A stretch of 64,000 bases of DNA from JADHLJ01 sp038118725. GTDB lineage: Bacteria; Pseudomonadota; Alphaproteobacteria; Thalassobaculales; Thalassobaculaceae. The notes under the pieces are model-generated. The model was not told the origin of the DNA. It worked only from the letters and a program-made list of their open reading frames with translations, and made no database searches. Of this stretch, positions 43,105 to 52,520 are shown piece after piece. The position numbers were made by a program, and so were the translations under genes. Location: the NCBI GenBank assembly GCA_038118725.1, contig JAYOIK010000016.1, positions 9,448-73,447 on the forward strand. The letters run 5' to 3'. Positions within the stretch are counted from its first letter, which is position 1. Every line of letters begins with the position of its first letter.

Positions 43105-43539
43105 CTACACCATCTCCCCCGACCCACCCGCTTCCTCCGGCAGATCCTTGAACCGCGGCAGCTCGTCGGCGATGTCGAGCACCGACTCGCCGTGGAAGAC
43201 GTGGAAGCTCGGCTGGAAATCCAGGCTCGGCAGGACGCTGGAATAGACGTCGATATAGGGACCCCCGGGGTGTTCGCTCATCACATGGCCGCCGCATTTT
43301 CGGCAGAACTTTCGCAGGCTGCCGGGAGTCTTGGCGTAGGTCGCAAGGTCCTCGCTACCCTGGGTGACGGTGACCTGGCTCGGCTCCCACAGCGTGAAGC
43401 CGTTGACCGGTGCCGCCGCCCAGGCGCGGCAGTCGGCGCAGTGGCAATAGCCCATCCGCATCGGCGCCCCGCGGACCTCGATCCGGACCGCGCCGCAGAA
43501 GCATTGACCCTTGTGAATGGTGGTCTCGTCGTTGGACAT
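43105..43539 (-). CDS. GFA family protein (CENP-V/GFA domain)
   Basis: 144 aa zinc-binding protein. Cysteine motifs are GQCFCGAVRIEV near the N-terminus, GYCHCADCRAW in the middle and FCRKCGGHV after it, the standard GFA arrangement for two zinc ions. The founding member was proposed to speed the reaction of glutathione with formaldehyde, but that role is disputed and the family is broad. It lies upstream of soxB on the same strand after a 186-bp space. A role near a formaldehyde-producing demethylase would make sense (inference). The start ATG follows gcggagaatc. Confidence 0.83.
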   Translation of the reverse strand: MSNDETTIHKGQCFCGAVRIEVRGAPMRMGYCHCADCRAWAAAPVNGFTLWEPSQVTVTQGSEDLATYAKTPGSLRKFCRKCGGHVMSEHPGGPYIDVYSSVLPSLDFQPSFHVFHGESVLDIADELPRFKDLPEEAGGSGEMV

Positions 43540-43558
43540 CCCGATTCTCCGCCTGTCA

Positions 43559-44311
43559 CTAGCAGGTGTAGTTCATGCCGAGCCGGCCACCGTCGGCGTA
43601 GATGGTCTCGCCGGTGATGTAGCTCGCCTTGTCGCTGGCCAGGAAGGCGACGATATCGCCGATCTCGCGTGGCCTGCCGATGCGTTTCAGCGGCGTGCGG
43701 GACATCACCATCTCCATCGCCTGGGGGTTGGCGTTGACGCCGGCCATCATCGCCGTGTCGATGGATCCGGGGCCGACCGCGTTGACCCGAATACCGTGCG
43801 GCGCCAGGGCGAGCGCGGCGGCCTTGGTCAGCTGCATGACCCCGCCCTTGGACGCGCAATAGGCGGCGATCGAGGGGATCGCGACCTGGGCGTTGACCGA
43901 GGACATGTTGACGATCGATCCCTGGATCCCCGCCGCGATCATCGCCTTGGCGGCGCGTTGGGTCGCCAGGAACGTGCCGGTCAGGTTGACGTCGATCACG
44001 CTACGGAACTGTTCGACCGAGGTTTCCAGGAACTCTCCCGGCGCGGCGATCCCGGCGCAGTTGACCAGGATAGAGACCGGACCGAGCTGGTCTTCGATGC
44101 GGTCGAACAGGGCGCTGATCTGGTCCGGATCGCCCATGTCACAGGTCATCGCGACCGCGTCTCCGCCGAGCTTTTCCGCTGCTTCCTTGACACCGTCCTC
44201 GTTGATATCGGCGAGCACGACACGCGCTCCGTTCTCGGCGATCGCCTCGGCCGAGGCATAGCCGATGCCCTGGGCGGCGCCGGTGACCAGCGCGATGGGT
44301 TGGTCGGACAT
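43559..44311 (-). CDS. SDR family oxidoreductase
   Basis: 250 aa classical SDR: VTGAAQGIGYASAEA, LADINEDGV (NAD preference suggested by the Asp after strand 2), VNCAGIAAPG, NMSSVNAQV with catalytic Ser, YCASKGG, and the ITGETIYADGGRLGMNYTC tail. The start ATG is preceded by gggagtaac. It lies 19 bp upstream of the GFA gene and 34 bp downstream of the FAD oxidoreductase, all on the minus strand, so the three are probably one operon. The substrate is unknown. Confidence 0.86.
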   Translation of the reverse strand: MSDQPIALVTGAAQGIGYASAEAIAENGARVVLADINEDGVKEAAEKLGGDAVAMTCDMGDPDQISALFDRIEDQLGPVSILVNCAGIAAPGEFLETSVEQFRSVIDVNLTGTFLATQRAAKAMIAAGIQGSIVNMSSVNAQVAIPSIAAYCASKGGVMQLTKAAALALAPHGIRVNAVGPGSIDTAMMAGVNANPQAMEMVMSRTPLKRIGRPREIGDIVAFLASDKASYITGETIYADGGRLGMNYTC

Positions 44312-44345
44312 GGGGTTACTCCCGTTAGAGACCTGGTTTCGTCGG

Positions 44346-45620
44346 TTAAAGCGATTTGATGACTTGATTGGCGGTGAAGGCGGCGTCGTATAGCCGGCTC
44401 ATGATCGGCGCCGATGTCGCCTTTTTCGGCTCGGTGATCGGCAGTGGCAGATCCGCCTCCGAGCCGCCGGTCAGAAGCTCGGCCATGGCGCGCCCGAAGA
44501 TCGTGCCCGGCGCGATGCCGCGGCCGTTATAGCCGATCGGGGTGTAGAGCCCCTCGGCCAGCTTGTGGATGCGCGGGATATGGTCCGGCGTCATGGCGAT
44601 CTGGCCGTGCCAGGCCTTTTCGAAGGTGACCTCACCCAGATCAGGAAACAGATGGCGCAGCCGCCGCGCCGCCCAACGCTTGGACAGCCCCGTCTCGCCG
44701 CCATGCACCCGACCCATGGAGCCGATGATCAGGCGTCCGAACGCGTCCCGGCGCAGCGAGAACATGATCGAGCCCGTGTCCCAGAGCCCTTGGCCTTCCT
44801 TCAGGATATGCGCGACCCGATCGCCCATCGGCTCTGTCGCGAGCTGGAAGTAATGGATGATGGTGAAGGTATCCTTTAGCCCCGGCCAGAGTTCGTCGGA
44901 ATAAGCATTGGTGCCGAGGATCACGGATTTGGCCGTAACCTCGCCGCGGGTCGTCTCCAGACGCCAGCCTTCTCCCTCGCGGTTGAGCTTGGTGACCCGG
45001 ACACCGGTATGCAGTTTGGCCCCCGCCGCCGTCGCCGCCCGCGCCAAGCCCCGGACATAGCCCATCGGGTTGATGGTCCCGGCCCGGTGATCCATCAGCC
45101 CGCCATGGAACACGCCCGTGCCGATCTTCTCGGCCGCCTGGTCGCGGTCCAACAGATCCACCGGCGCGCCGAGGCGCTGCCATTCCTCCCAGCGACGTCT
45201 CAGGTCCTCGAAACCCTTGGGCGCGTGGGCCGCGTGGATGGTGCCGTGCCGCGTCGCCTCGCAGCGGATCTGATGCTTTTCAATCAGCGAGAAGACATAG
45301 CCCGGCGCCTCGCCCAGGGCATGAACCAGCCGCTTGCCGGGTTCCTCGCCAAGCTCCTTGCGCACGTCCTGGGGCGGAAGCCACACCCCGGCGTTCAGCA
45401 ACCCCGCGTTCCGGCCCGAGCCGCCATGGCCGATGGTTTCGGCTTCCAGCACATGCGCCTCGACCCCCTTCTCCCCGAGATGCAACGCCGTCGAGAGCCC
45501 GGTGAAGCCACCGCCGACAATGGCCACCTCGGCCTGGATGTCGCCGGTCATCGGGTTGTCGACCTTCTTCTCCTCGGCGGAGATATCCCAGAGCGAGATG
45601 GCGGCTTTAGTGTCGGTCAT
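44346..45620 (-). CDS. FAD-dependent amine oxidoreductase (DAO family, PuuB-like)
   Basis: 424 aa. FAD motif VAIVGGGFTGLSTALHLGEKG, then the second FAD contact GHGGSGRNAGLLNAGV and a C-terminal GYNGRGIAPGTIFGRAMAELL. These are typical of gamma-glutamylputrescine oxidase-like and related members of the DAO family that oxidise N-substituted amino acids or glutamylated amines. With a PuuA-like ligase at 12.7 kb, a gamma-glutamylated amine is a possible substrate (inference; the genes are 30 kb apart). The ATG follows cgggagatccc. It is divergent from an acyl-CoA dehydrogenase across 130 bp and is followed by the SDR and GFA genes. Confidence 0.82.
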   Translation of the reverse strand: MTDTKAAISLWDISAEEKKVDNPMTGDIQAEVAIVGGGFTGLSTALHLGEKGVEAHVLEAETIGHGGSGRNAGLLNAGVWLPPQDVRKELGEEPGKRLVHALGEAPGYVFSLIEKHQIRCEATRHGTIHAAHAPKGFEDLRRRWEEWQRLGAPVDLLDRDQAAEKIGTGVFHGGLMDHRAGTINPMGYVRGLARAATAAGAKLHTGVRVTKLNREGEGWRLETTRGEVTAKSVILGTNAYSDELWPGLKDTFTIIHYFQLATEPMGDRVAHILKEGQGLWDTGSIMFSLRRDAFGRLIIGSMGRVHGGETGLSKRWAARRLRHLFPDLGEVTFEKAWHGQIAMTPDHIPRIHKLAEGLYTPIGYNGRGIAPGTIFGRAMAELLTGGSEADLPLPITEPKKATSAPIMSRLYDAAFTANQVIKSL

Positions 45621-45750
45621 GGGATCTCCCGATCGATTGATGGTCGGCGCGGGGCGACATTATCAAATCGCGACGGTGATGGTGAGAGGCTTTGCGGCGA
45701 AATATAGTGAAAAGATCGGATGCGTTCCCGCCGCTGTTCAGGAGATCCCC

Positions 45751-46974
45751 ATGACCGCCATCGCCACGCCCCTGCCCGAGGATATCCAGGCCGTGCGCGA
45801 CGGCGTGCTGGATTTCGCCCGCGCCGAGGTCTTGCCGCGCCACGCGGCGAACCGGGAGCTGCTTGAGAACCCGCGCCGGTTGTTCCGCGAGGATGGTCGG
45901 CTTTGCGACGAGGCGTTGGCCCTGGTGCGCGAGGTGCGCATGGCCTCGGCCAAGGCCGGGTTCTATTCGATGAGCGTGCCGGAGGAACTGGGCGGCGCGG
46001 GGTTCGGGATGCTGGCCTATTATGTCTGTTGGGAGGCGCTGTTCCGGACCTGTGGGCCGTCGAACTGGTTGATGCTCTATGCGATCAGCCATTGGGCCTT
46101 CGGGCCGAGCCGGGTGCTGGAGCGGGTGACGCCCAAGGCGCGAGAGGAGATCCTCGGGCCGATGATGGCGGGGGAACGGTCCATGTGCTTCGGCTTGTCC
46201 GAGCCGGGCGCCGGCTCGGATGCTTCTCGCCTGACCACCAGGGCGGTGGCCGACGGCGACGGCTGGCGGATCAGTGGGCGCAAGATCTGGACGACGAACT
46301 CGCCGGTCGCCGACTATTGCATTGTCTTCGCCCGCACCGAGTCCGGCGAGGGAAGCGGTATCAGCGCCTTTCTGGTGCCGACCTCGAGCCCCGGTTTCAA
46401 GATCGACCGGATCATCATGATGTTCGGGAGCATCGGCGGCGACGAGGCCGAGCTGAGCCTGGAGGATGTTCGGGTCGAGCCCTGGCAGCTCGTCGGCGCC
46501 TTGCACCAGGGCTTCGCGACCGCGATCTACGGGGTGTCGATCGGACGGATCTACAACTCGGCGCGCGCCGTCGGCTATGACCGCTGGGCGATGGAGGTGG
46601 CGCTGGAGCACGCCAAGACCCGCGAGGCCTTCGGCAAGCCGATCGCCGAGTATCAGGGCGTCAGCTTCCCGCTGGCTGAATCGGCGATGGAACTGCACGC
46701 GGCGCATCTGATGGGCCTCAACGCCGCCGGCTTGCTCGACCAGGGCGCGCCGGCGGTCAAGGAGCTCTCGATGACCAAGGCCTATTCGGTCGAGATCGGC
46801 GTGCGCGCCGTCGACCGCGCCATGCAGGCTCACGGCGCCATGGGTTTCACCAACGAGATGCATCTGGTGGAGGCCTGGCATTCCCTGCGCGCGGTCAACG
46901 TCGCCGACGGCACCAACGAAATCCTGCGCCGTACCATCGCGCAACGCCTGCTGAAGGGGGATCTGGAGGTTTGA
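45751..46974 (+). CDS. Acyl-CoA dehydrogenase (ACAD10/11-like)
   Basis: 407 aa from the ATG at 45751, where the text becomes protein-like; caggag lies just upstream. Family segments: FGLSEPGAGSDASRLTTRA, GRKIWTTNSPVADYCIVFARTE, FGSIGGDEAELSLEDV, REAFGKPIAEYQGV, MQAHGAMGFTNEMHLVEAW and ADGTNEILRRTIAQ. The position of the catalytic Glu in the usual YEGT motif is Asp here (ADGT), as in ACAD10/11-type enzymes, which act on unusual or 4-hydroxy acyl-CoAs. Substrate not assignable. It is convergent with hyuB; the 59-bp space holds no convincing terminator. Confidence 0.85.
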   Translation: MTAIATPLPEDIQAVRDGVLDFARAEVLPRHAANRELLENPRRLFREDGRLCDEALALVREVRMASAKAGFYSMSVPEELGGAGFGMLAYYVCWEALFRTCGPSNWLMLYAISHWAFGPSRVLERVTPKAREEILGPMMAGERSMCFGLSEPGAGSDASRLTTRAVADGDGWRISGRKIWTTNSPVADYCIVFARTESGEGSGISAFLVPTSSPGFKIDRIIMMFGSIGGDEAELSLEDVRVEPWQLVGALHQGFATAIYGVSIGRIYNSARAVGYDRWAMEVALEHAKTREAFGKPIAEYQGVSFPLAESAMELHAAHLMGLNAAGLLDQGAPAVKELSMTKAYSVEIGVRAVDRAMQAHGAMGFTNEMHLVEAWHSLRAVNVADGTNEILRRTIAQRLLKGDLEV

Positions 46975-47033
46975 GGGTTAGCGGGGCGGGGTAACCGCTG
47001 CCAAGAATGGTGTGACCATGACTACCGACCGGC

Positions 47034-48680
47034 TTACCCCTTGTAGCCGTAGTCCCTTGCCGCGCCTTCCTCGGTTACCCGCCCCAACGCCAGATCGCGT
47101 CGGATCAGGGCCGGGTCGCGCTCCCGCGGATCACCGATCCCGCCACCGCCCGCCTCCACCATGGCGATACGATCGCCGGGCGCGAGGATATAGCTCCCCT
47201 TGGCGTCGACCTCCGCGCCGTTCAATCGATGCACCCGCCGCGCGCCGGGTTTTCCGCCGAGATAGCCGAGGGGCGGAAACTCGGTCCGGTTGGCCATGCA
47301 GAAGATCGTCATCGGATGGCCGGTATCGTTGCGGATCACGACTTCCTGCCCGGTGCCACCGCGCCAGGCGCCGGGCCCGCCGCTATCGGGGACGATGACC
47401 TTCTTCTCGATCGTCGTGCCGGTGATGGTCTCCCAAACCTCGACCGGCACGACGGCCATGTTGGACGGGCCGGGCACGCAATCGCCGCCGTCACCGCCCT
47501 GCAGAGCGCCGAAACCGCCGGACGCGAAATAGATCGTCGAGATCCCCCGACCGTCACGATGGGTCCCTTGCACCGTCATCAGGTCCATCATCCCGCAATC
47601 CGCCTGGATTTTATCCGGCGCCGCCTCGGCCAAGGCGCCGAAGATCAAACCTGGCACGAAATGGCCGATGGCGTGGCGACCACCGGTGGGAAACGGCGGC
47701 TGGGCATTCAACAGACAGCCCTCGGGCGCGGAGACCTTGATCGGCGTCACCGCGCCTGAATTGTTCGGCAGCGCCGGAATGGTCAGGCACTTCATCGCGT
47801 AGAGCGACATGGCGTTGGTGTAGCAGAACGGCACATTGATCCCGCGCGGCACGCAGCCGCCGGTGCCGGTGAAATCGATCGCCGCCTCGCCGCCCCTGAT
47901 CTCGACCGAGCAGGCCATGGGGATCGGACCGTCGGTGCCCTCTATCTGGATGTGGTTCTCATAACGGCCATCGGCGATCTCCTCGAGCTTGGCGCGCATG
48001 GCGCGTTCCGAATGCGCGCCGATGGCGTCGCTCAACGGCTCCAGGCTTTCCAGGCCGTATTCCTCCATGAAGGCGGTGACCATCGGGCCACCGACTTCGT
48101 TACAGGCGATATTGGCGACGAGATCACCGATGGTCTGTTCCGGCACCCGGACATTGGCGCGGATGAGCTCCTCCAGGAACGGGTCCATCACGCCATCCTT
48201 GGCGAAGCGGCAGATCGGCAGACGCAACCCCTCGTGATAGATCTCCCGCGCCGCCGCGCCGAAGCCGAGACCGCCGATATCCGGCAAATGGGTGATCGAC
48301 ATGGTGTAGCCGACGAGCTTGTCGCCCTTAAAGATCGGGCGCATCATCGAGATGTCGAACATGTGCCCGGTTCCGATCCACGGATCGTTGGTGGCGATGA
48401 TATCGCCAGGCCGCAAGGTCTCCGGCGGGAACTTCTCGAGCATGTAGCGCAGGGTTCGCGGCGCGGTGCCGATGAACACCGGGACCGCGTAGGTCCCCTG
48501 GGCCATCAGGCGTCCTTTGGTATCCAGGATCACCACCGAGAGGTCGTAGCTATCGCGCACGATGGTCGAGAACGAGGTCCGCACCAAGGTGCTGACGATC
48601 TCGTCGGCGATGGCGACCATCCGGTCCCACATGATGGAAAGGGAAACCGCGTCGAAGGGGCTGGAGGAAGATGAGCTCAT
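47034..48680 (-). CDS. hyuB: Hydantoinase B / 5-oxoprolinase beta-type subunit
   Basis: 548 aa, hydantoinase B/oxoprolinase family. Typical segments are SLSIMWDRMVAIADEI, SFSTIVRDSYDLSVVILD, GDIIATNDPWIGTGHMFDI, HLPDIGGLGFGA and near the C-terminus GPGAWRGGTGQEVVI and GGGGIGDPRERDP. With HyuA it forms an ATP-dependent ring-opening amidase for hydantoins, 5-oxoproline or N-methylhydantoin, or the related acetone/acetophenone carboxylase-type activity. The ATG overlaps the hyuA stop by 4 bp (ATGA). It is the last gene of the long minus-strand train that begins with the polysaccharide exporter. Confidence 0.88.
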   Translation of the reverse strand: MSSSSSSPFDAVSLSIMWDRMVAIADEIVSTLVRTSFSTIVRDSYDLSVVILDTKGRLMAQGTYAVPVFIGTAPRTLRYMLEKFPPETLRPGDIIATNDPWIGTGHMFDISMMRPIFKGDKLVGYTMSITHLPDIGGLGFGAAAREIYHEGLRLPICRFAKDGVMDPFLEELIRANVRVPEQTIGDLVANIACNEVGGPMVTAFMEEYGLESLEPLSDAIGAHSERAMRAKLEEIADGRYENHIQIEGTDGPIPMACSVEIRGGEAAIDFTGTGGCVPRGINVPFCYTNAMSLYAMKCLTIPALPNNSGAVTPIKVSAPEGCLLNAQPPFPTGGRHAIGHFVPGLIFGALAEAAPDKIQADCGMMDLMTVQGTHRDGRGISTIYFASGGFGALQGGDGGDCVPGPSNMAVVPVEVWETITGTTIEKKVIVPDSGGPGAWRGGTGQEVVIRNDTGHPMTIFCMANRTEFPPLGYLGGKPGARRVHRLNGAEVDAKGSYILAPGDRIAMVEAGGGGIGDPRERDPALIRRDLALGRVTEEGAARDYGYKG

Positions 48681-50779
48681 GACTGGGTCTCCAGCACCGC
48701 GACGATGTTAAGGGCGCGGTCGACCGTCGCGTGATTACCGGGCGTGATCACGCAAGTGGACTCGCGTTCCTCGATAAGCGCCGGGCCCTGGATAACCGCC
48801 CCCGCCTTCAGCGCGTAGCGGTCATGGACCGGGGTTTCGACGGGCTCGCCCTCGAAGTAACAGGTCCGCGTGCCTTTCACGGCATCGGCGCCGGCGGTCG
48901 GAGCACTGGTCCCCGTGACAGAGTATCCGGCCCGCAGGGGCGGTGGCGGCCCCTCGACCTCGGCCTTCCAGGTGACGATCTCCAACGGCTCGTCCAGCGG
49001 CGCCACGCCGAACAGGGTTGTGTACTTTTCGGCGAAAAATCTCGGCAGATCCGCGAAAACCCGGGCAAGGTCGTCTCCCGGCACGGCGACCTCTATCTCG
49101 TGTCCTTGTCCGAAATAGCGCATGTCCAAGCGGATCGCTGTCCTGATGCTTGCGTCATCAAGCCCTGCGGCGTGCAGCGGGCGCTTGGCGGTCTCGATCA
49201 AGGGCCGCAGGATCGCCTCGAAACCGGCGGCGTCGATATCCTCGATAAAGGTTCTTCGGGTGCGCGCTTGCTCGAAGGATAGCGGGCTCGCCAGCAGGCC
49301 CATGGCGGACATCACGCCGGCGCCGATCGGGAAAATCACCCTTGGAATATTGAGCTTCGCGGCGATCGCCATGGCTTGCAACGGGCCGGAGCCACCGAAG
49401 GCGATCATCGTCGCTTGGCGATAGTCGAAACCGCGCTCGGACGCGTGAATGCGAAACGCCCTGGCCACGTCCTCATTGGCGATATCGTGCATGCCCCAGG
49501 CGGCCCGCATCGCGGTCAGCCCCAGGGGTTCCGCCACGGTTCTGTCAATCGCGCGCTCCGCCGCCGCCTTGTCGAGCCGCATCGCGCCGCCGAGAAAAAA
49601 GTCGGGGTCGAGGAAACCCAGCATCAGATTGGCGTCTGTCAGGCTCGCCTTCTCGCCGCCTTGGCCGTAACAAGCCGGGCCGGGGTCGGCGCCGGCGCTC
49701 TTGGGCCCGACCTTTAACAAGCCGCGTTCATCGATCCAGGCGATGGAACCGCCGCCCGCGCCGATCTCGATCATGTCGACGCTGGGAACCCGGGCCGGTA
49801 GCCCGCTGCCGCGCTTGAAGTCATGAACCCGAGCGACTTCCATCTGGTCGGTCTTCAGAGGCTGGCCGCCACGCACCAGTGCCCCCTTGGCCGTGGTGCC
49901 GCCGAGATCGAAGGAAAGCACATTGTCGAGATCCAAGGCCCGGCCATGGAAAGCCGACATCAGAACCCCCGCCGCCGGCCCGGACTCCAGCATGCGCACC
50001 GGGTAACGCCGCGCGGTTTCCGGCAACAACATGCCCCCGCTCGACGTCATGATGTAGAGCGTTCCGGCGAAACCAAGTCCCGCCAGGCCGTCCTCGACGC
50101 GCGAGAGATAGCGATCGAAAAGCGGCTGGGTATAGGCGTTCATGGACGCGGTGGTCCAACGCTCCCATTCCCCGAGACCGGCGTGAACGTCCGCCGAGGT
50201 CGAGACATAGAGGCCCGGAAAGCGTTCGCGCGCCATGGCCTCGAGCGCTTGCTCATGCGCCGGATTGGCATAGGCGTGCAGCAGGCATATCGCCAATGCC
50301 TGAACACCCGCGTTCTCCACGAGATCCCGAACGGCCGCCTCGGCGGCTTGTAAATCCAAGGGCTCGGCGACGTTCCCGTCGAACTCAATGCGTTCGGTCA
50401 CCTCGCGGCGGCGATCACGCGGAACCAGGGGCTCGGGAAAGCTCAAGCGCAGGTCAAACAGGTCGTAACGCTGTTCGCGCGCCATGTCCGGCACGTCGAG
50501 AAAGTTTTGGGTGACCAGCATGCCGGTCACCGCGCCCTTGCGTTCAATCAAGGAATTGGTAACCAAGGTGGTGCCGTGGGAGAGCGAGGCGACTTTCTCG
50601 ATCGCGACACCGTTGTCGCGCAGCATCGCGCCCACCCCTTCCAGGACCGCTCGCGAGGGATCGTCGGGCGTTGTCAGCTGTTTGTGGATAGCGATTTTCG
50701 CGGCGGTTTCATCGAATAGGGCGAAATCCGTGAAGGTTCCGCCGATATCGACGCCGATCCTGTATCGCTGATCAGACAT
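48677..50779 (-). CDS. hyuA: Hydantoinase A / 5-oxoprolinase alpha-type subunit
   Basis: 700 aa from the ATG at 50779. ASKHA-type ATPase fold: GVDIGGTFTDFALFD phosphate-1 motif, HGTTLVTNSLIERKGA, SFDLGGTTAKGALV phosphate-2 motif, MIEIGAGGGSIAWID, AFGGSGPLQAMAIA and a C-terminal PALIEERESTCVITPG. It binds and hydrolyses ATP to activate the ring amide for HyuB. Unusually, its start lies 8 bp inside the end of the preceding glycosyltransferase gene, so its translation should depend on that gene. Whether it serves nitrogen recycling or has a link to the surface polysaccharide is unknown. Confidence 0.88.
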   Translation of the reverse strand: MSDQRYRIGVDIGGTFTDFALFDETAAKIAIHKQLTTPDDPSRAVLEGVGAMLRDNGVAIEKVASLSHGTTLVTNSLIERKGAVTGMLVTQNFLDVPDMAREQRYDLFDLRLSFPEPLVPRDRRREVTERIEFDGNVAEPLDLQAAEAAVRDLVENAGVQALAICLLHAYANPAHEQALEAMARERFPGLYVSTSADVHAGLGEWERWTTASMNAYTQPLFDRYLSRVEDGLAGLGFAGTLYIMTSSGGMLLPETARRYPVRMLESGPAAGVLMSAFHGRALDLDNVLSFDLGGTTAKGALVRGGQPLKTDQMEVARVHDFKRGSGLPARVPSVDMIEIGAGGGSIAWIDERGLLKVGPKSAGADPGPACYGQGGEKASLTDANLMLGFLDPDFFLGGAMRLDKAAAERAIDRTVAEPLGLTAMRAAWGMHDIANEDVARAFRIHASERGFDYRQATMIAFGGSGPLQAMAIAAKLNIPRVIFPIGAGVMSAMGLLASPLSFEQARTRRTFIEDIDAAGFEAILRPLIETAKRPLHAAGLDDASIRTAIRLDMRYFGQGHEIEVAVPGDDLARVFADLPRFFAEKYTTLFGVAPLDEPLEIVTWKAEVEGPPPPLRAGYSVTGTSAPTAGADAVKGTRTCYFEGEPVETPVHDRYALKAGAVIQGPALIEERESTCVITPGNHATVDRALNIVAVLETQS

Positions 50780-52520
50780 CACGCCCCCGCTGTTTCCATG
50801 CCGCGCGCCAACAATCCTCATAGTTACCGGCTATCGCGTCCACGCCGAACCGTTTCCGCACCTGGGGAGCCGCCTCGCGCGCCGCCTCGGTGAATTCCGC
50901 CAGCCGCTCTCGCCACGCCACGAAACCGCCGCGGAACGCCGTGCCGCCCTCTATATCCTCGCAGACAAGCCCACTGCGATAATCGTCAAGTACCGGCCCG
51001 ATATCCCCGACATCCGTCGCATAAACCGGCACGCCCATGGCCATCGCCTCCAACATCGCGATCGGCAGGCCCTCGTAATGCGAACTGACAATTAGACCAG
51101 CGAGAATCGGGTAGAGCCGGGTAAGGTCGTCGCAAAAGGGAATCCGCGTCACGTTCTCCAGCGCGTGTTCCCGAATATAGGCGTCGCAATCCGGGCCGAG
51201 AACGCCGTCACCGACAAGAACGAAATGGTCGTCCTTCCCAGCCTTGGCGGATTGAATGGCAAGAGACAGGAAGGCGAGCGGGTTCTTTTGCTCGACCAAA
51301 CGACCGATAAAGGCGAAACACGCTCTATCCTCCGGCAGACCATGCGCCTTGGCCAACTCCAGGCGTTCCGTCTCGCTCGGCGTTGGCTTGTCAAAGCGCG
51401 GCGCGTCGATCGCCGAATAGATCAGATCGATCCGATCGGGCGCCATGTTCAACCGGCTGGTGAAAACGTCCCGGATACGGCTGTTGATCGCGATGAACCG
51501 GTCGAAGGATTGAATGCCCGCTTCACCATAGCGCTGAATCCAACCTTCCTTGGTATCGTAAACCTGTTGATCGACTATCGGCGTGTCCTCGAACAAGTCC
51601 CGCAGCGCGGCCGCGTTATCGGCAAGCCAGGGCGAGCCGTTGCAGATCCAGATCAAATCCGGGCGATAGCCGTCCTTGAGCCTGCGCAACACGGCCAGGT
51701 GGAGATGGTTTTCCGAAATCTCGGCAAGGTCATAAATCACATCCGCGACCGCCGACATCTGGTGATGCAGGCTGCCTTGATCCCTGTGCAGGCGTTCCGT
51801 GGTCACCACGACGAAATGATATCGGTCCCGAAGCGCTCGGATGATTTCGATCGTGTTGCGCTCAACCCCTCCGACGGCAAGGAAAATCGGCAGGACCAGG
51901 ATCACCGGTTTATCGCGAGCCAGCGGCGTCGGGGTCCATGTCCCCGTGAAGCTGGGCTTTTTCGCCGCCTCGCCGACATGAAAGTCGGCCACAACTCCCG
52001 CCGGATGCGCCACCGATTGGTTGGGAAAGATCTCGGAAAGGGTCACATCCGCCGCCCCGTCCTCGGGCTCCGGAAGCAACCTTAGGACTCGACCGTTCAG
52101 GCCACCCGTCGCACCGTTTACCCGCCGCAGCGTGTGATTGGGTGACGGCATGCACCGCAGCGCCGGTGGCTCTTCCAATCCGTGCGACGCGACCACGACA
52201 TCCAAACCGTTTACCTCCATCGCAAGCGCCATGTTGCGAAGATGACCCGCCGGCAACCAGCTGGACTTCGCGTCGGGTTGGTAGACCAGCCCATCAAACG
52301 CCGCCAACGCGGATCTATCGATAATCGTGAAACCCTCGTAGTCCGAACGCACAAGCCCGGGACCATCAACCGCGACCGCGAAAGGTAGTTCCGGCGCGTC
52401 ACCACTCGCCGGCAATTCAATCGCCGGTCCGCGAACCGCCTTGCGCAAGGCCGACAGCGCCCGGTCTCCACCTGGCAACGCCAACAAAATTCTGGCGATC
52501 AGCCGCTTGAGCGCCATCAT
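50772..52520 (-). CDS. GT4-type glycosyltransferase
   Basis: 582 aa. The C-terminal half is a GT-B family 4 domain: CFAFIGRLVEQKNPLAFL, VLVGDGVLGPD, VTRIPFCDDLTRLYP, the SSHYEGLPIAMLEAMAMGVPVYATDVG nucleotide-sugar motif and GLV. The N-terminal third (about 1-190) is an additional region without a recognised family, followed by VILVLPIFLAVGGVERNTIEIIRALRD, the usual start of the GT4 acceptor domain. No membrane helix other than a weak N-terminal hydrophobic stretch. It would add a sugar to the surface glycan on the cytosolic side. Overlaps both neighbours (ATGA upstream, 8 bp into hyuA). Confidence 0.85.
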   Translation of the reverse strand: MMALKRLIARILLALPGGDRALSALRKAVRGPAIELPASGDAPELPFAVAVDGPGLVRSDYEGFTIIDRSALAAFDGLVYQPDAKSSWLPAGHLRNMALAMEVNGLDVVVASHGLEEPPALRCMPSPNHTLRRVNGATGGLNGRVLRLLPEPEDGAADVTLSEIFPNQSVAHPAGVVADFHVGEAAKKPSFTGTWTPTPLARDKPVILVLPIFLAVGGVERNTIEIIRALRDRYHFVVVTTERLHRDQGSLHHQMSAVADVIYDLAEISENHLHLAVLRRLKDGYRPDLIWICNGSPWLADNAAALRDLFEDTPIVDQQVYDTKEGWIQRYGEAGIQSFDRFIAINSRIRDVFTSRLNMAPDRIDLIYSAIDAPRFDKPTPSETERLELAKAHGLPEDRACFAFIGRLVEQKNPLAFLSLAIQSAKAGKDDHFVLVGDGVLGPDCDAYIREHALENVTRIPFCDDLTRLYPILAGLIVSSHYEGLPIAMLEAMAMGVPVYATDVGDIGPVLDDYRSGLVCEDIEGGTAFRGGFVAWRERLAEFTEAAREAAPQVRKRFGVDAIAGNYEDCWRAAWKQRGRDV

